Origin: Rhipicephalus microplus
Lineage: Eukaryota; Arthropoda; Arachnida; Ixodida; Ixodidae
Reading direction: 5' to 3'
Length of the DNA stretch: 64,000 bases
Assembly: GCF_043290135.1 (NCBI RefSeq)
Contig: NC_134707.1
Location: 79,502,987 to 79,566,986, forward strand
Every line of letters starts with the position of its first letter. The first letter of the stretch is position 1. A model generated the notes under the pieces. That model searched no databases. It was given only the letters and a program-made list of their open reading frames with translations, and had not been told where the DNA came from. The position numbers and the translations under genes are program-made. This document shows positions 22,801 to 35,567 of the stretch, piece after piece.

Positions 22801-24479
22801 CAGACAACAGTCCTAAAGGAAAGACTCCTACGTGCGACCGTGTTCCCCAGTGGCGCAATTGGTTAGCGCTGAATTTATAGGACAGTTCTCGTGAGCTATG
22901 CCGGGGTTGTGAGTTTGAGCCTCGCCTGGGGAGTGAAATTTTCATTAGTTTTCGTATTTAGCCATGAGGTAATTGTATACTCAATGCTGGCGACTGCCTG
23001 GCCCGAAAACATTTGTTTACTGGAGTTGTGTGTAGACAACAGTCCTAAAGGAAACACTCTTACGTGAAACCGTGTTCCCCAGTGGCGCAATCGGTTAGCG
23101 CACGGTACTTATGCGACAGTTCTCGTGAGCTATGCCGGGGTTGTGAGTTCGAGCCTCACCTGGGGAATGAAATTCTTATTAGTTTTCATTATTAGTCATG
23201 AGGTTAATTGTATACTCAATGCTGGCGACTGCCTGGCTCGAAAACATTTGCTTAATGGAGGTGTGTGTAGACAACAGTCCTAAAGGAAACACTTTTACGT
23301 GCGACCGTGTTCCCGAGTGGCGCAATTGGTTAGCGCACGGTACTTATACGACAGTTCTCGTGAGCTATGCCGGGGTTGTGAGTTCGAGCCTCACCTGGGG
23401 AATGAAATTTTTATTAGTTTTCATATTTATACATGAGGTTAATTGTATACTCAATGCTGGCGACTGCCTGGCTCGAAAACATTTGTTTACTGGAGTTGTG
23501 TGTAGACAACAGTCCTAAAGAAAAGACTCCTACGTGCGACCGTGTTCCCCAGTGGCGCAATTGGTTAGCGCACGGTACTTATACGACAGTTCTCGTCAGC
23601 TATGCTGAGGTTGTGAGTTCGAGACTCTCCTGTGGAATGAAATTTTTATTAGTTTTCATATTTAGTCATGAGGTTAAATGTATACTCGATGCTGGCGACT
23701 GCCTGGCTCGAAAAAATTTGTTTACTGGAGTTTTGCGCAGACAACAGTCCTAAAGGAAAGACTCCTACGTGCGACCGTGTTCCCCAGTGGCGCAATTGGT
23801 TAGCGCACGGTACTTACACGACAGTTCTCGGGAGCTATGCAGGTGTTGTGAGTTTGAGCCTCGCCTGGGGAGTGAAATTTTTATTAGTTTTCATATTTAG
23901 CCATGAGGTAATTGTATACTCAATGCTGGCGACTGCCTGGCCCGAAAACATTTGTTTACTAGAGTTGTGTGTAGACAACAGTCCTAAAGGAAACACTTTT
24001 ACGTGCAACCGGTTTCCCCGGTGGCGCAATTGGTTAGCGCTGAATTTATAGGACAGTTCTCGTGAGCTATGCCGGGATTGTGAGTTTGAGCCTCTCCTGG
24101 GGAGTGAAATTTTCATTAGTTTTCATATTTAGCCATGAGGTAATTGTATACTCAATGCTGGCGACTGCCTGGCCCGAAAACATTTGTTTACTGGAGTTGT
24201 GTGTAGACAACAGTCCTAAAGGAAACACTTTTACGTGCAACCTCGTTCCCTAGTGGCGCAATTGGTTAGCGCTGTATTTAGAGGACAGTTCTCGTGAGCT
24301 ATGCTGGGGTTGTGAGTTCGAGCCTCACCTGGGGAATGAAATTTTCATTAGTTCTCATATTTAGTCATGAGGTTAATTGTATACTCAATGCTGGCGACTG
24401 CCTGGCTCGAAAACATTTGTTTACTAGAGTTGTGTGGAGACAACAGTCCTAAAGGAAACACTCATACGTGCGACCGTGT

Positions 24480-24571
24480 TCCCCAGTGGCGCAATTGGTT
24501 AGCGCACGGTACTTATACGACAGTTCTCGTGAGCTATGCCGGGGTTGTGAGTTCGAGCCTTACCTGGGGAA
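24480..24571 (+). tRNA. tRNA-Ile-TAT: tRNA-Ile(UAU), paired copy with T-stem wobble
   Basis: The only departure is C63 to T (CTTAC), a G51-U63 wobble. B box, U33, A37, A73 and T5 are intact. Confidence 0.84.
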
Positions 24572-24714
24572 TAAAATTTTTATTAGTTTTCATATTTAGT
24601 CATGAGGTTAATTGTATACTCAATGCTGGCGACTGCCTGGCTCGAAAACATTTGTTTACTGGAGGTGTGTGTAGACAACAGTCCTAAAGGAAACACTCTT
24701 ACGTGCAACCATGT

Positions 24715-24806
24715 TCCCCAGTGGCGCAATTGGTTAGCGCACGGTACTTATACGACAGTTCTCGTGAGCTATGCCGGGGTTTGGAGTTCGAGCCTCACCT
24801 GGGGAA
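24715..24806 (+). pseudogene. UAU module with T stem TGGAG
   Basis: GGGTTTGGAG replaces GGGTTGTGAG, breaking the two outer T-stem pairs. Copies: 30096, 35241, 38984, 41799, 44377, 52810, 58431, 61714. Confidence 0.65.
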
Positions 24807-24949
24807 TCAAATTTTTATTAGTTTTCATATTTAGTCATGCGGTTAATTGTATACTCAATGCTGGTGACTGCCTGGCTCGAAAACATTTGTTTACTGGAGT
24901 TGTGTGTAGACAACAGTCTTGAAGGAAAGGCTCCTACGTGCGACCGTGT

Positions 24950-25041
24950 TCCCCAGTGGCGCAATTGGTTAGCGCACGGTACTTATACGACAGTTCTCGT
25001 GAGCTATGCCGGGGTTGTGAGTTCGAGCCTCACCTGGGGAA
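24950..25041 (+). tRNA. tRNA-Ile-TAT: tRNA-Ile(UAU), clean copy
   Basis: Consensus gene with A73 and T5. The upstream spacer carries CAGTCTTGAAGGAAAGG, a marker of this module lineage. Confidence 0.87.
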
Positions 25042-25184
25042 TGAAATTTTTATTAGTTTTCATATTCAGTCGTGAGGTTCATTGTATACTGAATGCTGGC
25101 GACTGCCTGGCTCGAAAACGTTTGTTTACTGGAGTTTTGCGCAGACAACATTCCTAAAGGAAAGACTCCTACGTGTGACCATGT

Positions 25185-25276
25185 TCCCCAGTGGCGCAAT
25201 CGGTTAGCGCACGGTACTTTTAAGAAAGTTCTCGTGAGCTATCCCGGCGTTGTGAGTTCGAGCCTCACCTGGGGAA
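25185..25276 (+). pseudogene. UUU-anticodon module with one anticodon-stem mismatch
   Basis: UUU and U33 as in the clean Lys-anticodon copies, but TGCCG is TCCCG, so U30 faces C40. The same allele recurs at 30566, 35711, 53280 and 55389. Possibly still foldable. Confidence 0.6.
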
Positions 25277-28200
25277 TGAAATTTTTATTAGTGTTCATAT
25301 TTAGTCATGAGGTTAATTGTATACTCAAAGCTGGCGACTGCCTGGCTCGAAAACGTTTGTTTACTGGAGTTGTGTGTAGACAACAGTCTTAAAGGAAACA
25401 CTTTTACGTGCAACCGTGTTTCCCAGTAGCGCAATTGGTTAGCGCTGAATTTATAGGACAGTTCTCGTGAGCTATGCCGGGGTTGTGAGTTTGAGCCTCG
25501 CCTGGGGAGTGAAATTTTCATTAGTTTTCATATTTAGCCATGAGGTAATTGTATACTCAATGCTGGCGACTGCCTGGCCCGAAAACATTTGTTTACTGGA
25601 GTTGTGTGTAGACAACAGTCCTAAAGGAAACACTTTTACGTGCAACCGTGTTCCCCAGTGGCGCAATTGGTTAGCGCTGTATTTATAGGACAGTTCTCGT
25701 GAGCTATGCTGGGGTTGTGAGTTCGAGCCTCACCTGGGGAATGAAATTTTTATTAGTTTTCATATTTAGTCGTGAGGTTCATTGTATACTGAATGCTGGC
25801 GACTGCCTGGCTCGAAAACGTTTGTTTACTGGAGTTTTGCGCAGACAACAGTCCTAAAGGAAAGACTCCTACGTGTGACCGTGTTCCCCAGTGGCGCAAT
25901 TGGTTAGCGCACGGTACCTTTACGAAAGTTCTCGTGAGCTATGCCGGAGTTGTGAGTTTGAGCCTCACCTGGGGAATGGAATTTTCATTAGTTTTCATAT
26001 TTAACCTTGAGGTTAATTGTATACTCAATGCTGGCGACTGCCTGGCTCGAAAACATTTGTTTACTGGAGGTGTGTGTAGACAACAGTCCTAAAGGAAACA
26101 CTCTTACGTGCAACCGTGTTCCCCAGTGGCGCAATTGGTTAGCGCACGGTACTTATACGACAGTTCTCGTCAGCTATGCCGAGGTTGTGAGTTCGAGACT
26201 CACCTGTGGAATGAAATTTTTATTAGTTTTCATATTTAGTCATGAGGTTAAATGTATACTCAATGCTGGCGACTGCCTGGCTCGAAAAAATTTGTTTACT
26301 GGAGTTTTGCGCAGACAACAGTTCTAAAGGAAAAACTCCTACGTGCGACCGTGTTCCCCAGTGGTTCAATTGGTTAGCGCACGGTACTTACATGACAGTT
26401 CTCGTGAGCTATGCCGGGGTTGTGAGTTTGAGCCTCGCCTGGGGAGTGAAATTTTTATTAGTTTTCATATTTAGCCATGAGGTAATTGTATACTCAATGC
26501 TGGCGACTGCCTGGCCCGAAAACATTTGTTTACTGGAGTTGTGTGTAGACAACAGTCCTAAAGGAAACACTTTTACGTGCAACCGTGTTCCCCAGTGGCG
26601 CAATTGGTTAGCGCTGTATTTATAGGACAGTTCTCGTGAGCTATGCTGGGGTTGTGAGTTCGAGCCTCACCTGGGGAATGAAATTTTTATTAGTTTTCAT
26701 ATTTAGTCGTGAGGTTCATTGTATACTGAATGCTGGCGACTGCCTGGCGCGAAAACGTTTGTTTACTGGAGTTTTGCGCAGACAACAGTCCTAAAGGAAA
26801 GACTCCTACGTGTGACCGTGTTCCCCAGTGGCGCAATTGGTTAGCGCACGGTACCTTTACGAAAGTTCTCGTGAGCTATGCCGGAGTTGTGAGTTTGAGC
26901 CTCACCTGGGGAATGGAATTTTCATTAGTTTTCATATTTAACCTTGAGGTTAATTGTATACTCAATGCTGGCGACTGCCTGGCTCGAAAACATTTGTTTA
27001 CTGGAGGTGTGTGTAGACAACAGTCCTAAAGGAAACACTCTTACGTGCAACCGTGTTCCCCAGTGGCGCAATTGGTTAGCGCACGGTACTTATACGACAG
27101 TTCTCGTCAGCTATGCCGAGGTTGTGAGTTCGAGACTCACCTGTGGAATGAAATTTTTATTAGTTTTCATATTTAGTCATGAGGTTAAATGTATACTCAA
27201 TGCTGGCGACTGCCTGGCTCGAAAAAATTTGTTTACTGGAGTTTTGCGCAGACAACAGTTCTAAAGGAAAAACTCCTACGTGCGACCGTGTTCCCCAGTG
27301 GTTCAATTGGTTAGCGCACGGTACTTACACGACAGTTCTCGTGAGCTATGCCGGGGTTGTGAGTTTGAGCCTCGCCTGGGGAGTGAAATTTTTATTAGTT
27401 TTCATATTTAGCCATGAGGTAATTGTATACTCAATGCTGGCGACTGCCTGGCTCGAAAACATTTGTTTACTGGAGTTGTGTGTAGACAACAGTCTTAAAG
27501 GAAACACTTTTACGTGCAACCGTGTTTCCCAGTAGCGCAATTGGTTAGCGCTGAATTTATAGGACAGTTCTCGTGAGCTATGCCGGGGTTGTGAGTTTGA
27601 GCCTCGCCTGGGGAGTGAAATTTTCATTAGTTTTCATATTTAGCCATGAGGTAATTGTATACTCAATGCTGGCGACTGACTGGCCCGAAAACATTTGTTT
27701 ACTGGAGTTGTGTGTAGACAACAGTCCTAAAGGAAACACTTTTACGTGCAACCGTGTTCCCCAGTGGCGCAATTGGTTAGCGCTGTATTTTAGGACAGTT
27801 CTCGTGAGCTATGCTGGGGTTGTGAGTTCGAGCCTCACCTGGGGAATGAAATTTTCATTAGTTTTCATATTTAGTCATAAGCTTAATTGTATACTCAATG
27901 CTGGCGACTGCCTGGATCGAAAACATTTGTTTACTGGAGGTGTGTGTAGACAACAGTCCTAAAGGAAACACTCTTACGTGCAACCGTGTTCCCCAGTGGC
28001 GCAATTAGTTAGCGCACGGTACTTTTACGACAGTTCTCGTCAGCTATGCCAAGGTTGTGAGTTCGAGACTCACCTGTGGAATGAAATTTTTATTAGTTTT
28101 CATAATTAGTCATGAGGTTAAATGTATACTCAATGCTGGCGACTGCCTCGCTCGAAAAAATTTGTTTACTGTAGTTTTGCGCAGACAACAGTCCTAAAGG

Positions 28201-29860
28201 AAAGACTCCTACGTGCGACCGTGTTCCCCAGTGGCGCAATTGGTTAGCGCTGAATTTATAGGACAGTTCTCGTGAGCTATGCCGGGGTTGTGAGTTTGAG
28301 CCTCGCCTGGGGAGTGAAATTTTCATTAGTTTTCGTATTTAGCCATGAGGTAATTGTATACTCAATGCTGGCGACTGCCTGGCCCGAAAACATTTGTTTA
28401 CTGGAGTTGTGTGTAGACAACAGTCCTAAAGGAAACACTCTTACGTGAAACCGTGTTCCCCAGTGGCGCAATCGGTTAGCGCACGGTACTTATGCGACAG
28501 TTCTCGTGAGCTATGCCGGGGTTGTGAGTTCGAGCCTCACCTGGGGAATGAAATTCTTATTAGTTTTCATTATTAGTCATGAGGTTTATTGTATACTCAA
28601 TGCTGGCGACTGCCTGGCTCGAAAACATTTGCTTAATGGAGGTGTGTGTAGACAACAGTCCTAAAGGAAACACTTTTACGTGCGACCGTGTTCCCGAGTG
28701 GCGCAATTGGTTAGCGCACGGTACTTATACGACAGTTCTCGTGAGCTATGCCGGGGTTGTGAGTTCGAGCCTCACCTGGGGAATGAAATTTTTATTAGTT
28801 TTCATATTTATACATGAGGTTAATTGTATACTCAATGCTGGCGACTGCCTGGCTCGAAAACATTTGTTTACTGGAGTTGTGTGTAGACAACAGTCCTAAA
28901 GAAAAGACTCCTACGTGCGACCGTGTTCCCCAGTGGCGCAATTGGTTAGCGCACGGTACTTATACGACAGTTCTCGTCAGCTATGCTGAGGTTGTGAGTT
29001 CGAGACTCTCCTGTGGAATGAAATTTTTATTAGTTTTCATATTTAGTCATGAGGTTAAATGTATACTCGATGCTGGCGACTGCCTGGCTCGAAAAAATTT
29101 GTTTACTGGAGTTTTGCGCAGACAACAGTCCTAAAGGAAAGACTCCTACGTGCGACCGTGTTCCCCAGTGGCGCAATTGGTTAGCGCACGGTACTTACAC
29201 GACAGTTCTCGTGAGCTATGCAGGTGTTGTGAGTTTGAGCCTCGCCTGGGGAGTGAAATTTTTATTAGTTTTCATATTTAGCCATGAGGTAATTGTATAC
29301 TCAATGCTGGCGACTGCCTGGCCCGAAAACATTTGTTTACTGGAGTTGTGTGTAGACAACAGTCCTAAAGGAAACACTTTTACGTGCAACCGGTTTCCCC
29401 GGTGGCGCAATTGGTTAGCGCTGAATTTATAGGACAGTTCTCGTGAGCTATGCCGGGATTGTGAGTTTGAGCCTCTCCTGGGGAGTGAAATTTTCATTAG
29501 TTTTCATATTTAGCCATGAGGTAATTGTATACTCAATGCTGGCGACTGCCTGGCCCAAAAACATTTGTTTACTGGAGTTGTGTGTAGACAACAGTCCTAA
29601 AGGAAACACTTTTACGTGCAACCTCGTTCCCTAGTGGCGCAATTGGTTAGCGCTGTATTTAGAGGACAGTTCTCGTGAGCTATGCTGGGGTTGTGAGTTC
29701 GAGCCTCACCTGGGGAATGAAATTTTCATTAGTTCTCATATTTAGTCATGAGGTTAATTGTATACTCAATGCTGGCGACTGCCTGGCTCGAAAACATTTG
29801 TTTACTAGAGTTGTGTGGAGACAACAGTCCTAAAGGAAACACTCATACGTGCGACCGTGT

Positions 29861-29952
29861 TCCCCAGTGGCGCAATTGGTTAGCGCACGGTACTTATACG
29901 ACAGTTCTCGTGAGCTATGCCGGGGTTGTGAGTTCGAGCCTTACCTGGGGAA
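29861..29952 (+). tRNA. tRNA-Ile-TAT: tRNA-Ile(UAU), copy of 24480
   Basis: Same as 24480-24571 at an offset of 5381, with the G51-U63 wobble. Confidence 0.84.
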
Positions 29953-30330
29953 TAAAATTTTTATTAGTTTTCATATTTAGTCATGAGGTTAATTGTATAC
30001 TCAATGCTGGCGACTGCCTGGCTCGAAAACATTTGTTTACTGGAGGTGTGTGTAGACAACAGTCCTAAAGGAAACACTCTTACGTGCAACCATGTTCCCC
30101 AGTGGCGCAATTGGTTAGCGCACGGTACTTATACGACAGTTCTCGTGAGCTATGCCGGGGTTTGGAGTTCGAGCCTCACCTGGGGAATCAAATTTTTATT
30201 AGTTTTCATATTTAGTCATGCGGTTAATTGTATACTCAATGCTGGTGACTGCCTGGCTCGAAAACATTTGTTTACTGGAGTTGTGTGTAGACAACAGTCT
30301 TGAAGGAAAGACTCCTACGTGCGACCGTGT

Positions 30331-30422
30331 TCCCCAGTGGCGCAATTGGTTAGCGCACGGTACTTATACGACAGTTCTCGTGAGCTATGCCGGGGTTGTG
30401 AGTTCGAGCCTCACCTGGGGAA
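30331..30422 (+). tRNA. tRNA-Ile-TAT: tRNA-Ile(UAU), copy of 24950
   Basis: Consensus gene, offset 5381 from 24950; followed by T5. Confidence 0.87.
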
Positions 30423-33400
30423 TGAAATTTTTATTAGTTTTCATATTCAGTCGTGAGGTTCATTGTATACTGAATGCTGGCGACTGCCTGGCTCGAAAAC
30501 GTTTGTTTACTGGAGTTTTGCGCAGACAACATTCCTAAAGGAAAGACTCCTACGTGTGACCATGTTCCCCAGTGGCGCAATCGGTTAGCGCACGGTACTT
30601 TTAAGAAAGTTCTCGTGAGCTATCCCGGCGTTGTGAGTTCGAGCCTCACCTGGGGAATGAAATTTTTATTAGTGTTCATATTTAGTCATGAGGTTAATTG
30701 TATACTCAAAGCTGGCGACTGCCTGGCTCGAAAACGTTTGTTTACTGGAGTTGTGTGTAGACAACAGTCTTAAAGGAAACACTTTTACGTGCAACCGTGT
30801 TTCCCAGTAGCGCAATTGGTTAGCGCTGAATTTATAGGACAGTTCTCGTGAGCTATGCCGGGGTTGTGAGTTTGAGCCTCGCCTGGGGAGTGAAATTTTC
30901 ATTAGTTTTCATATTTAGCCATGAGGTAATTGTATACTCAATGCTGGCGACTGCCTGGCCCGAAAACATTTGTTTACTGGAGTTGTGTGTAGACAACAGT
31001 CCTAAAGGAAACACTTTTACGTGCAACCGTGTTCCCCAGTGGCGCAATTGGTTAGCGCTGTATTTATAGGACAGTTCTCGTGAGCTATGCTGGGGTTGTG
31101 AGTTCGAGCCTCACCTGGGGAATGAAATTTTTATTAGTTTTCATATTTAGTCGTGAGGTTCATTGTATACTGAATGCTGGCGACTGCCTGGCTCGAAAAC
31201 GTTTGTTTACTGGAGTTTTGCGCAGACAACAGTCCTAAAGGAAAGACTCCTACGTGTGACCGTGTTCCCCAGTGGCGCAATTGGTTAGCGCACGGTACCT
31301 TTACGAAAGTTCTCGTGAGCTATGCCGGAGTTGTGAGTTTGAGCCTCACCTGGGGAATGGAATTTTCATTAGTTTTCATAATTAACCTTGAGGTTAATTG
31401 TATACTCAATGCTGGCGACTGCCTGGCTCGAAAACATTTGTTTACTGGAGGTGTGTGTAGACAACAGTCCTAAAGGAAACACTCTTACGTGCAACCGTGT
31501 TCCCCAGTGGCGCAATTGGTTAGCGCACGGTACTTATACGACAGTTCTCGTCAGCTATGCCGAGGTTGTGAGTTCGAGACTCACCTGTGGAATGAAATTT
31601 TTATTAGTTTTCATATTTAGTCATGAGGTTAAATGTATACTCAATGCTGGCGACTGCCTGGCTCGAAAAAATTTGTTTACTAAAGTTTTGCGCAGACAAC
31701 AGTTCTAAAGGAAAAACTCCTACGTGCGACCGTGTTCCCCAGTGGTTCAATTGGTTAGCGCACGGTACTTACACGACAGTTCTCGTGAGCTATGCCGGGG
31801 TTGTGAGTTTGAGCCTCGCCTGGGGAGTGAAATTTTTATTAGTTTTCATATTTAGCCATGAGGTAATTGTATACTCAATGCTGGCGACTGCCTGGCTCGA
31901 AAACATTTGTTTACTGGAGTTGTGTGTAGACAACAGTCTTAAAGGAAACACTTTTACGTGCAACCGTGTTTCCCAGTTGCGCAATTGGTTAGCGCTGAAT
32001 TTATAGGACAGTTCTCGTGAGCTATGCCGGGGTTGTGAGTTTGAGCCTCGCCTGGGGAGTGAAATTTTCATTAGTTTTCATATTTAGCCATGAGGTAATT
32101 GTATACTCAATGCTGGCGACTGACTGGCCCGAAAACATTTGTTTACTGGAGTTGTGTGTAGACAACAGTCCTAAAGGAAACACTCTTACGTGCAACCGTG
32201 TTCCCCAGTGGCGCAATTGGTTAGCGCACGGTACTTATACGACAGTTCTCGTCAGCTATGCCGAGGTTGTGAGTTCGAGACTCACCTGTGGAATGAAATT
32301 TTTATTAGTTTTCATATTTAGTCATGAGGTTAAATGTATACTCAATGCTGGCGACTGCCTGGCTCGAAAAAATTTGTTTACTGGAGTTTTGCGCAGACAA
32401 CAGTTCTAAAGGAAAAACTCCTACGTGCGACCGTGTTCCCCAGTGGTTCAATTGGTTAGCGCACGGTACTTACACGACAGTTCTCGTGAGCTATGCCGGG
32501 GTTGTGAGTTTGAGCCTCGCCTGGGGAGTGAAATTTTTATTAGTTTTCATATTTAGCCATGAGGTAATTGTATACTCAATGCTGGCGACTGCCTGGCTCG
32601 AAAACATTTGTTTACTGGAGTTGTGTGTAGACAACAGTCTTAAAGGAAACACTTTTACGTGCAACCGTGTTTCCCAGTAGCGCAATTGGTTAGCGCTGAA
32701 TTTATAGGACAGTTCTCGTGAGCTATGCCGGGGTTGTGAGTTTGAGCCTCGCCTGGGGAGTGAAATTTTCATTAGTTTTCATATTTAGCCATGAGGTAAT
32801 TGTATACTCAATGCTGGCGACTGACTGGCCCGAAAACATTTGTTTACTGGAGTTGTGTGTAGACAACAGTCCTAAAGGAAACACTTTTACGTGCAACCGT
32901 GTTCCCCAGTGGCGCAATTGGTTAGCGCTGTATTTTAGGACAGTTCTCGTGAGCTATGCTGGGGTTGTGAGTTCGAGCCTCACCTGGGGAATGAAATTTT
33001 CATTAGTTTTCATATTTAGTCATAAGCTTAATTGTATACTCAATGCTGGCGACTGCCTGGATCGAAAACATTTGTTTACTGGAGGTGTGTGTAGACAACA
33101 GTCCTAAAGGAAACACTCTTACGTGCAACCGTGTTCCCCAGTGGCGCAATTAGTTAGCGCACGGTACTTTTACGACAGTTCTCGTCAGCTATGCCAAGGT
33201 TGTGAGTTCGAGACTCACCTGTGGAATGAAATTTTTATTAGTTTTCATAATTAGTCATGAGGTTAAATGTATACTCAATGCTGGCGACTGCCTCGCTCGA
33301 AAAAATTTGTTTACTGTAGTTTTGCGCAGACAACAGTCCTAAAGGAAAGACTCCTACGTGCGACCGTGTTCCCCAGTGGCGCAATTGGTTAGCGCTGAAT

Positions 33401-35005
33401 TTATAGGACAGTTCTCGTGAGCTATGCCGGGGTTGTGAGTTTGAGCCTCGCCTGGGGAGTGAAATTTTCATTAGTTTTCGTATTTAGCCATGAGGTAATT
33501 GTATACTCAATGCTGGCGACTGCCTGGCCCGAAAACATTTGTTTACTGGAGTTGTGTGTAGACAACAGTCCTAAAGGAAACACTCTTACGTGAAACCGTG
33601 TTCCCCAGTGGCGCAATCGGTTAGCGCACGGTACTTATGCGACAGTTCTCGTGAGCTATGCCGGGGTTGTGAGTTCGAGCCTCACCTGGGGAATGAAATT
33701 CTTATTAGTTTTCATTATTAGTCATGAGGTTAATTGTATACTCAATGCTGGCGACTGCCTGGCTCGAAAACATTTGCTTAATGGAGGTGTGTGTAGACAA
33801 CAGTCCTAAAGGAAACACTTTTACGTGCGACCGTGTTCCCGAGTGGCGCAATTGGTTAGCGCACGGTACTTATACGACAGTTCTCGTGAGCTATGCCGGG
33901 GTTGTGAGTTCGAGCCTCACCTGGGGAATGAAATTTTTATTAGTTTTCATATTTATACATGAGGTTAATTGTATACTCAATGCTGGCGACTGCCTGGCTC
34001 GAAAACATTTGTTTACTGGAGTTGTGTGTAGACAACAGTCCTAAAGAAAAGACTCCTACGTGCGACCGTGTTCCCCAGTGGCGCAATTGGTTAGCGCACG
34101 GTACTTATACGACAGTTCTCGTCAGCTATGCTGAGGTTGTGAGTTCGAGACTCTCCTGTGGAATGAAATTTTTATTAGTTTTCATATTTAGTCATGAGGT
34201 TAAATGTATACTCGATGCTGGCGACTGCCTGGCTCGAAAAAATTTGTTTACTGGAGTTTTGCGCAGACAACAGTCCTAAAGGAAAGACTCCTACGTGCGA
34301 CCGTGTTCCCCAGTGGCGCAATTGGTTAGCGCACGGTACTTACACGACAGTTCTCGTGAGCTATGCAGGTGTTGTGAGTTTGAGCCTCGCCTGGGGAGTG
34401 AAATTTTTATTAGTTTTCATATTTAGCCATGAGGTAATTGTATACTCAATGCTGGCGACTGCCTGGCCCGAAAACATTTGTTTACTGGAGTTGTGTGTAG
34501 ACAACAGTCCTAAAGGAAACACTTTTACGTGCAACCGGTTTCCCCGGTGGCGCAATTGGTTAGCGCTGAATTTATAGGACAGTTCTCGTGAGCTATGCCG
34601 GGATTGTGAGTTTGAGCCTCTCCTGGGGAGTGAAATTTTCATTAGTTTTCATATTTAGCCATGAGGTAATTGTATACTCAATGCTGGCGACTGCCTGGCC
34701 CAAAAACATTTGTTTACTGGAGTTGTGTGTAGACAACAGTCCTAAAGGAAACACTTTTACGTGCAACCTCGTTCCCTAGTGGCGCAATTGGTTAGCGCTG
34801 TATTTAGAGGACAGTTCTCGTGAGCTATGCTGGGGTTGTGAGTTCGAGCCTCACCTGGGGAATGAAATTTTCATTAGTTCTCATATTTAGTCATGAGGTT
34901 AATTGTATACTCAATGCTGGCGACTGCCTGGCTCGAAAACATTTGTTTACTAGAGTTGTGTGGAGACAACAGTCCTAAAGGAAACACTCATACGTGCGAC
35001 CGTGT

Positions 35006-35097
35006 TCCCCAGTGGCGCAATTGGTTAGCGCACGGTACTTATACGACAGTTCTCGTGAGCTATGCCGGGGTTGTGAGTTCGAGCCTTACCTGGGGAA
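35006..35097 (+). tRNA. tRNA-Ile-TAT: tRNA-Ile(UAU), copy of 24480 lineage
   Basis: Offset 5145 from 29861, with the same U63 wobble and intact boxes. Confidence 0.84.
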
Positions 35098-35475
35098 TAA
35101 AATTTTTATTAGTTTTCATATTTAGTCATGAGGTTAATTGTATACTCAATGCTGGCGACTGCCTGGCTCGAAAACATTTGTTTACTGGAGGTGTGTGTAG
35201 ACAACAGTCCTAAAGGAAACACTCTTACGTGCAACCATGTTCCCCAGTGGCGCAATTGGTTAGCGCACGGTACTTATACGACAGTTCTCGTGAGCTATGC
35301 CGGGGTTTGGAGTTCGAGCCTCACCTGGGGAATCAAATTTTTATTAGTTTTCATATTTAGTCATGCGGTTAATTGTATACTCAATGCTGGTGACTGCCTG
35401 GCTCGAAAACATTTGTTTACTGGAGTTGTGTGTAGACAACAGTCTTGAAGGAAAGACTCCTACGTGCGACCGTGT

Positions 35476-35567
35476 TCCCCAGTGGCGCAATTGGTTAGCG
35501 CACGGTACTTATACGACAGTTCTCGTGAGCTATGCCGGGGTTGTGAGTTCGAGCCTCACCTGGGGAA
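35476..35567 (+). tRNA. tRNA-Ile-TAT: tRNA-Ile(UAU), copy of 24950 lineage
   Basis: Consensus gene, offset 5145 from 30331. Confidence 0.87.

Larger units (their letters stand above)
22609..27989 (+). repeat. 23-module block (5381 bp)
   Basis: Modules: 22609 k, 22844 Xa, 23076 i, 23311 i, 23546 i, 23781 V, 24015 Xa, 24247 Xb, 24480 I, 24715 i, 24950 I, 25185 k, 25420 Xa, 25652 Xb, 25885 k, 26120 i, 26355 V, 26589 Xb, 26822 k, 27057 i, 27292 V, 27526 Xa, 27758 Xb. 25885-26589 and 26822-27758 are internal duplicates. Confidence 0.86.
27990..33134 (+). repeat. 22-module block (5145 bp)
   Basis: Modules: 27990 k, 28225 Xa, 28457 i, 28692 i, 28927 i, 29162 V, 29396 Xa, 29628 Xb, 29861 I, 30096 i, 30331 I, 30566 k, 30801 Xa, 31033 Xb, 31266 k, 31501 i, 31736 V, 31970 Xa, 32202 i, 32437 V, 32671 Xa, 32903 Xb. 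32202 is a hybrid of Xb spacer and A44 gene. Confidence 0.86.
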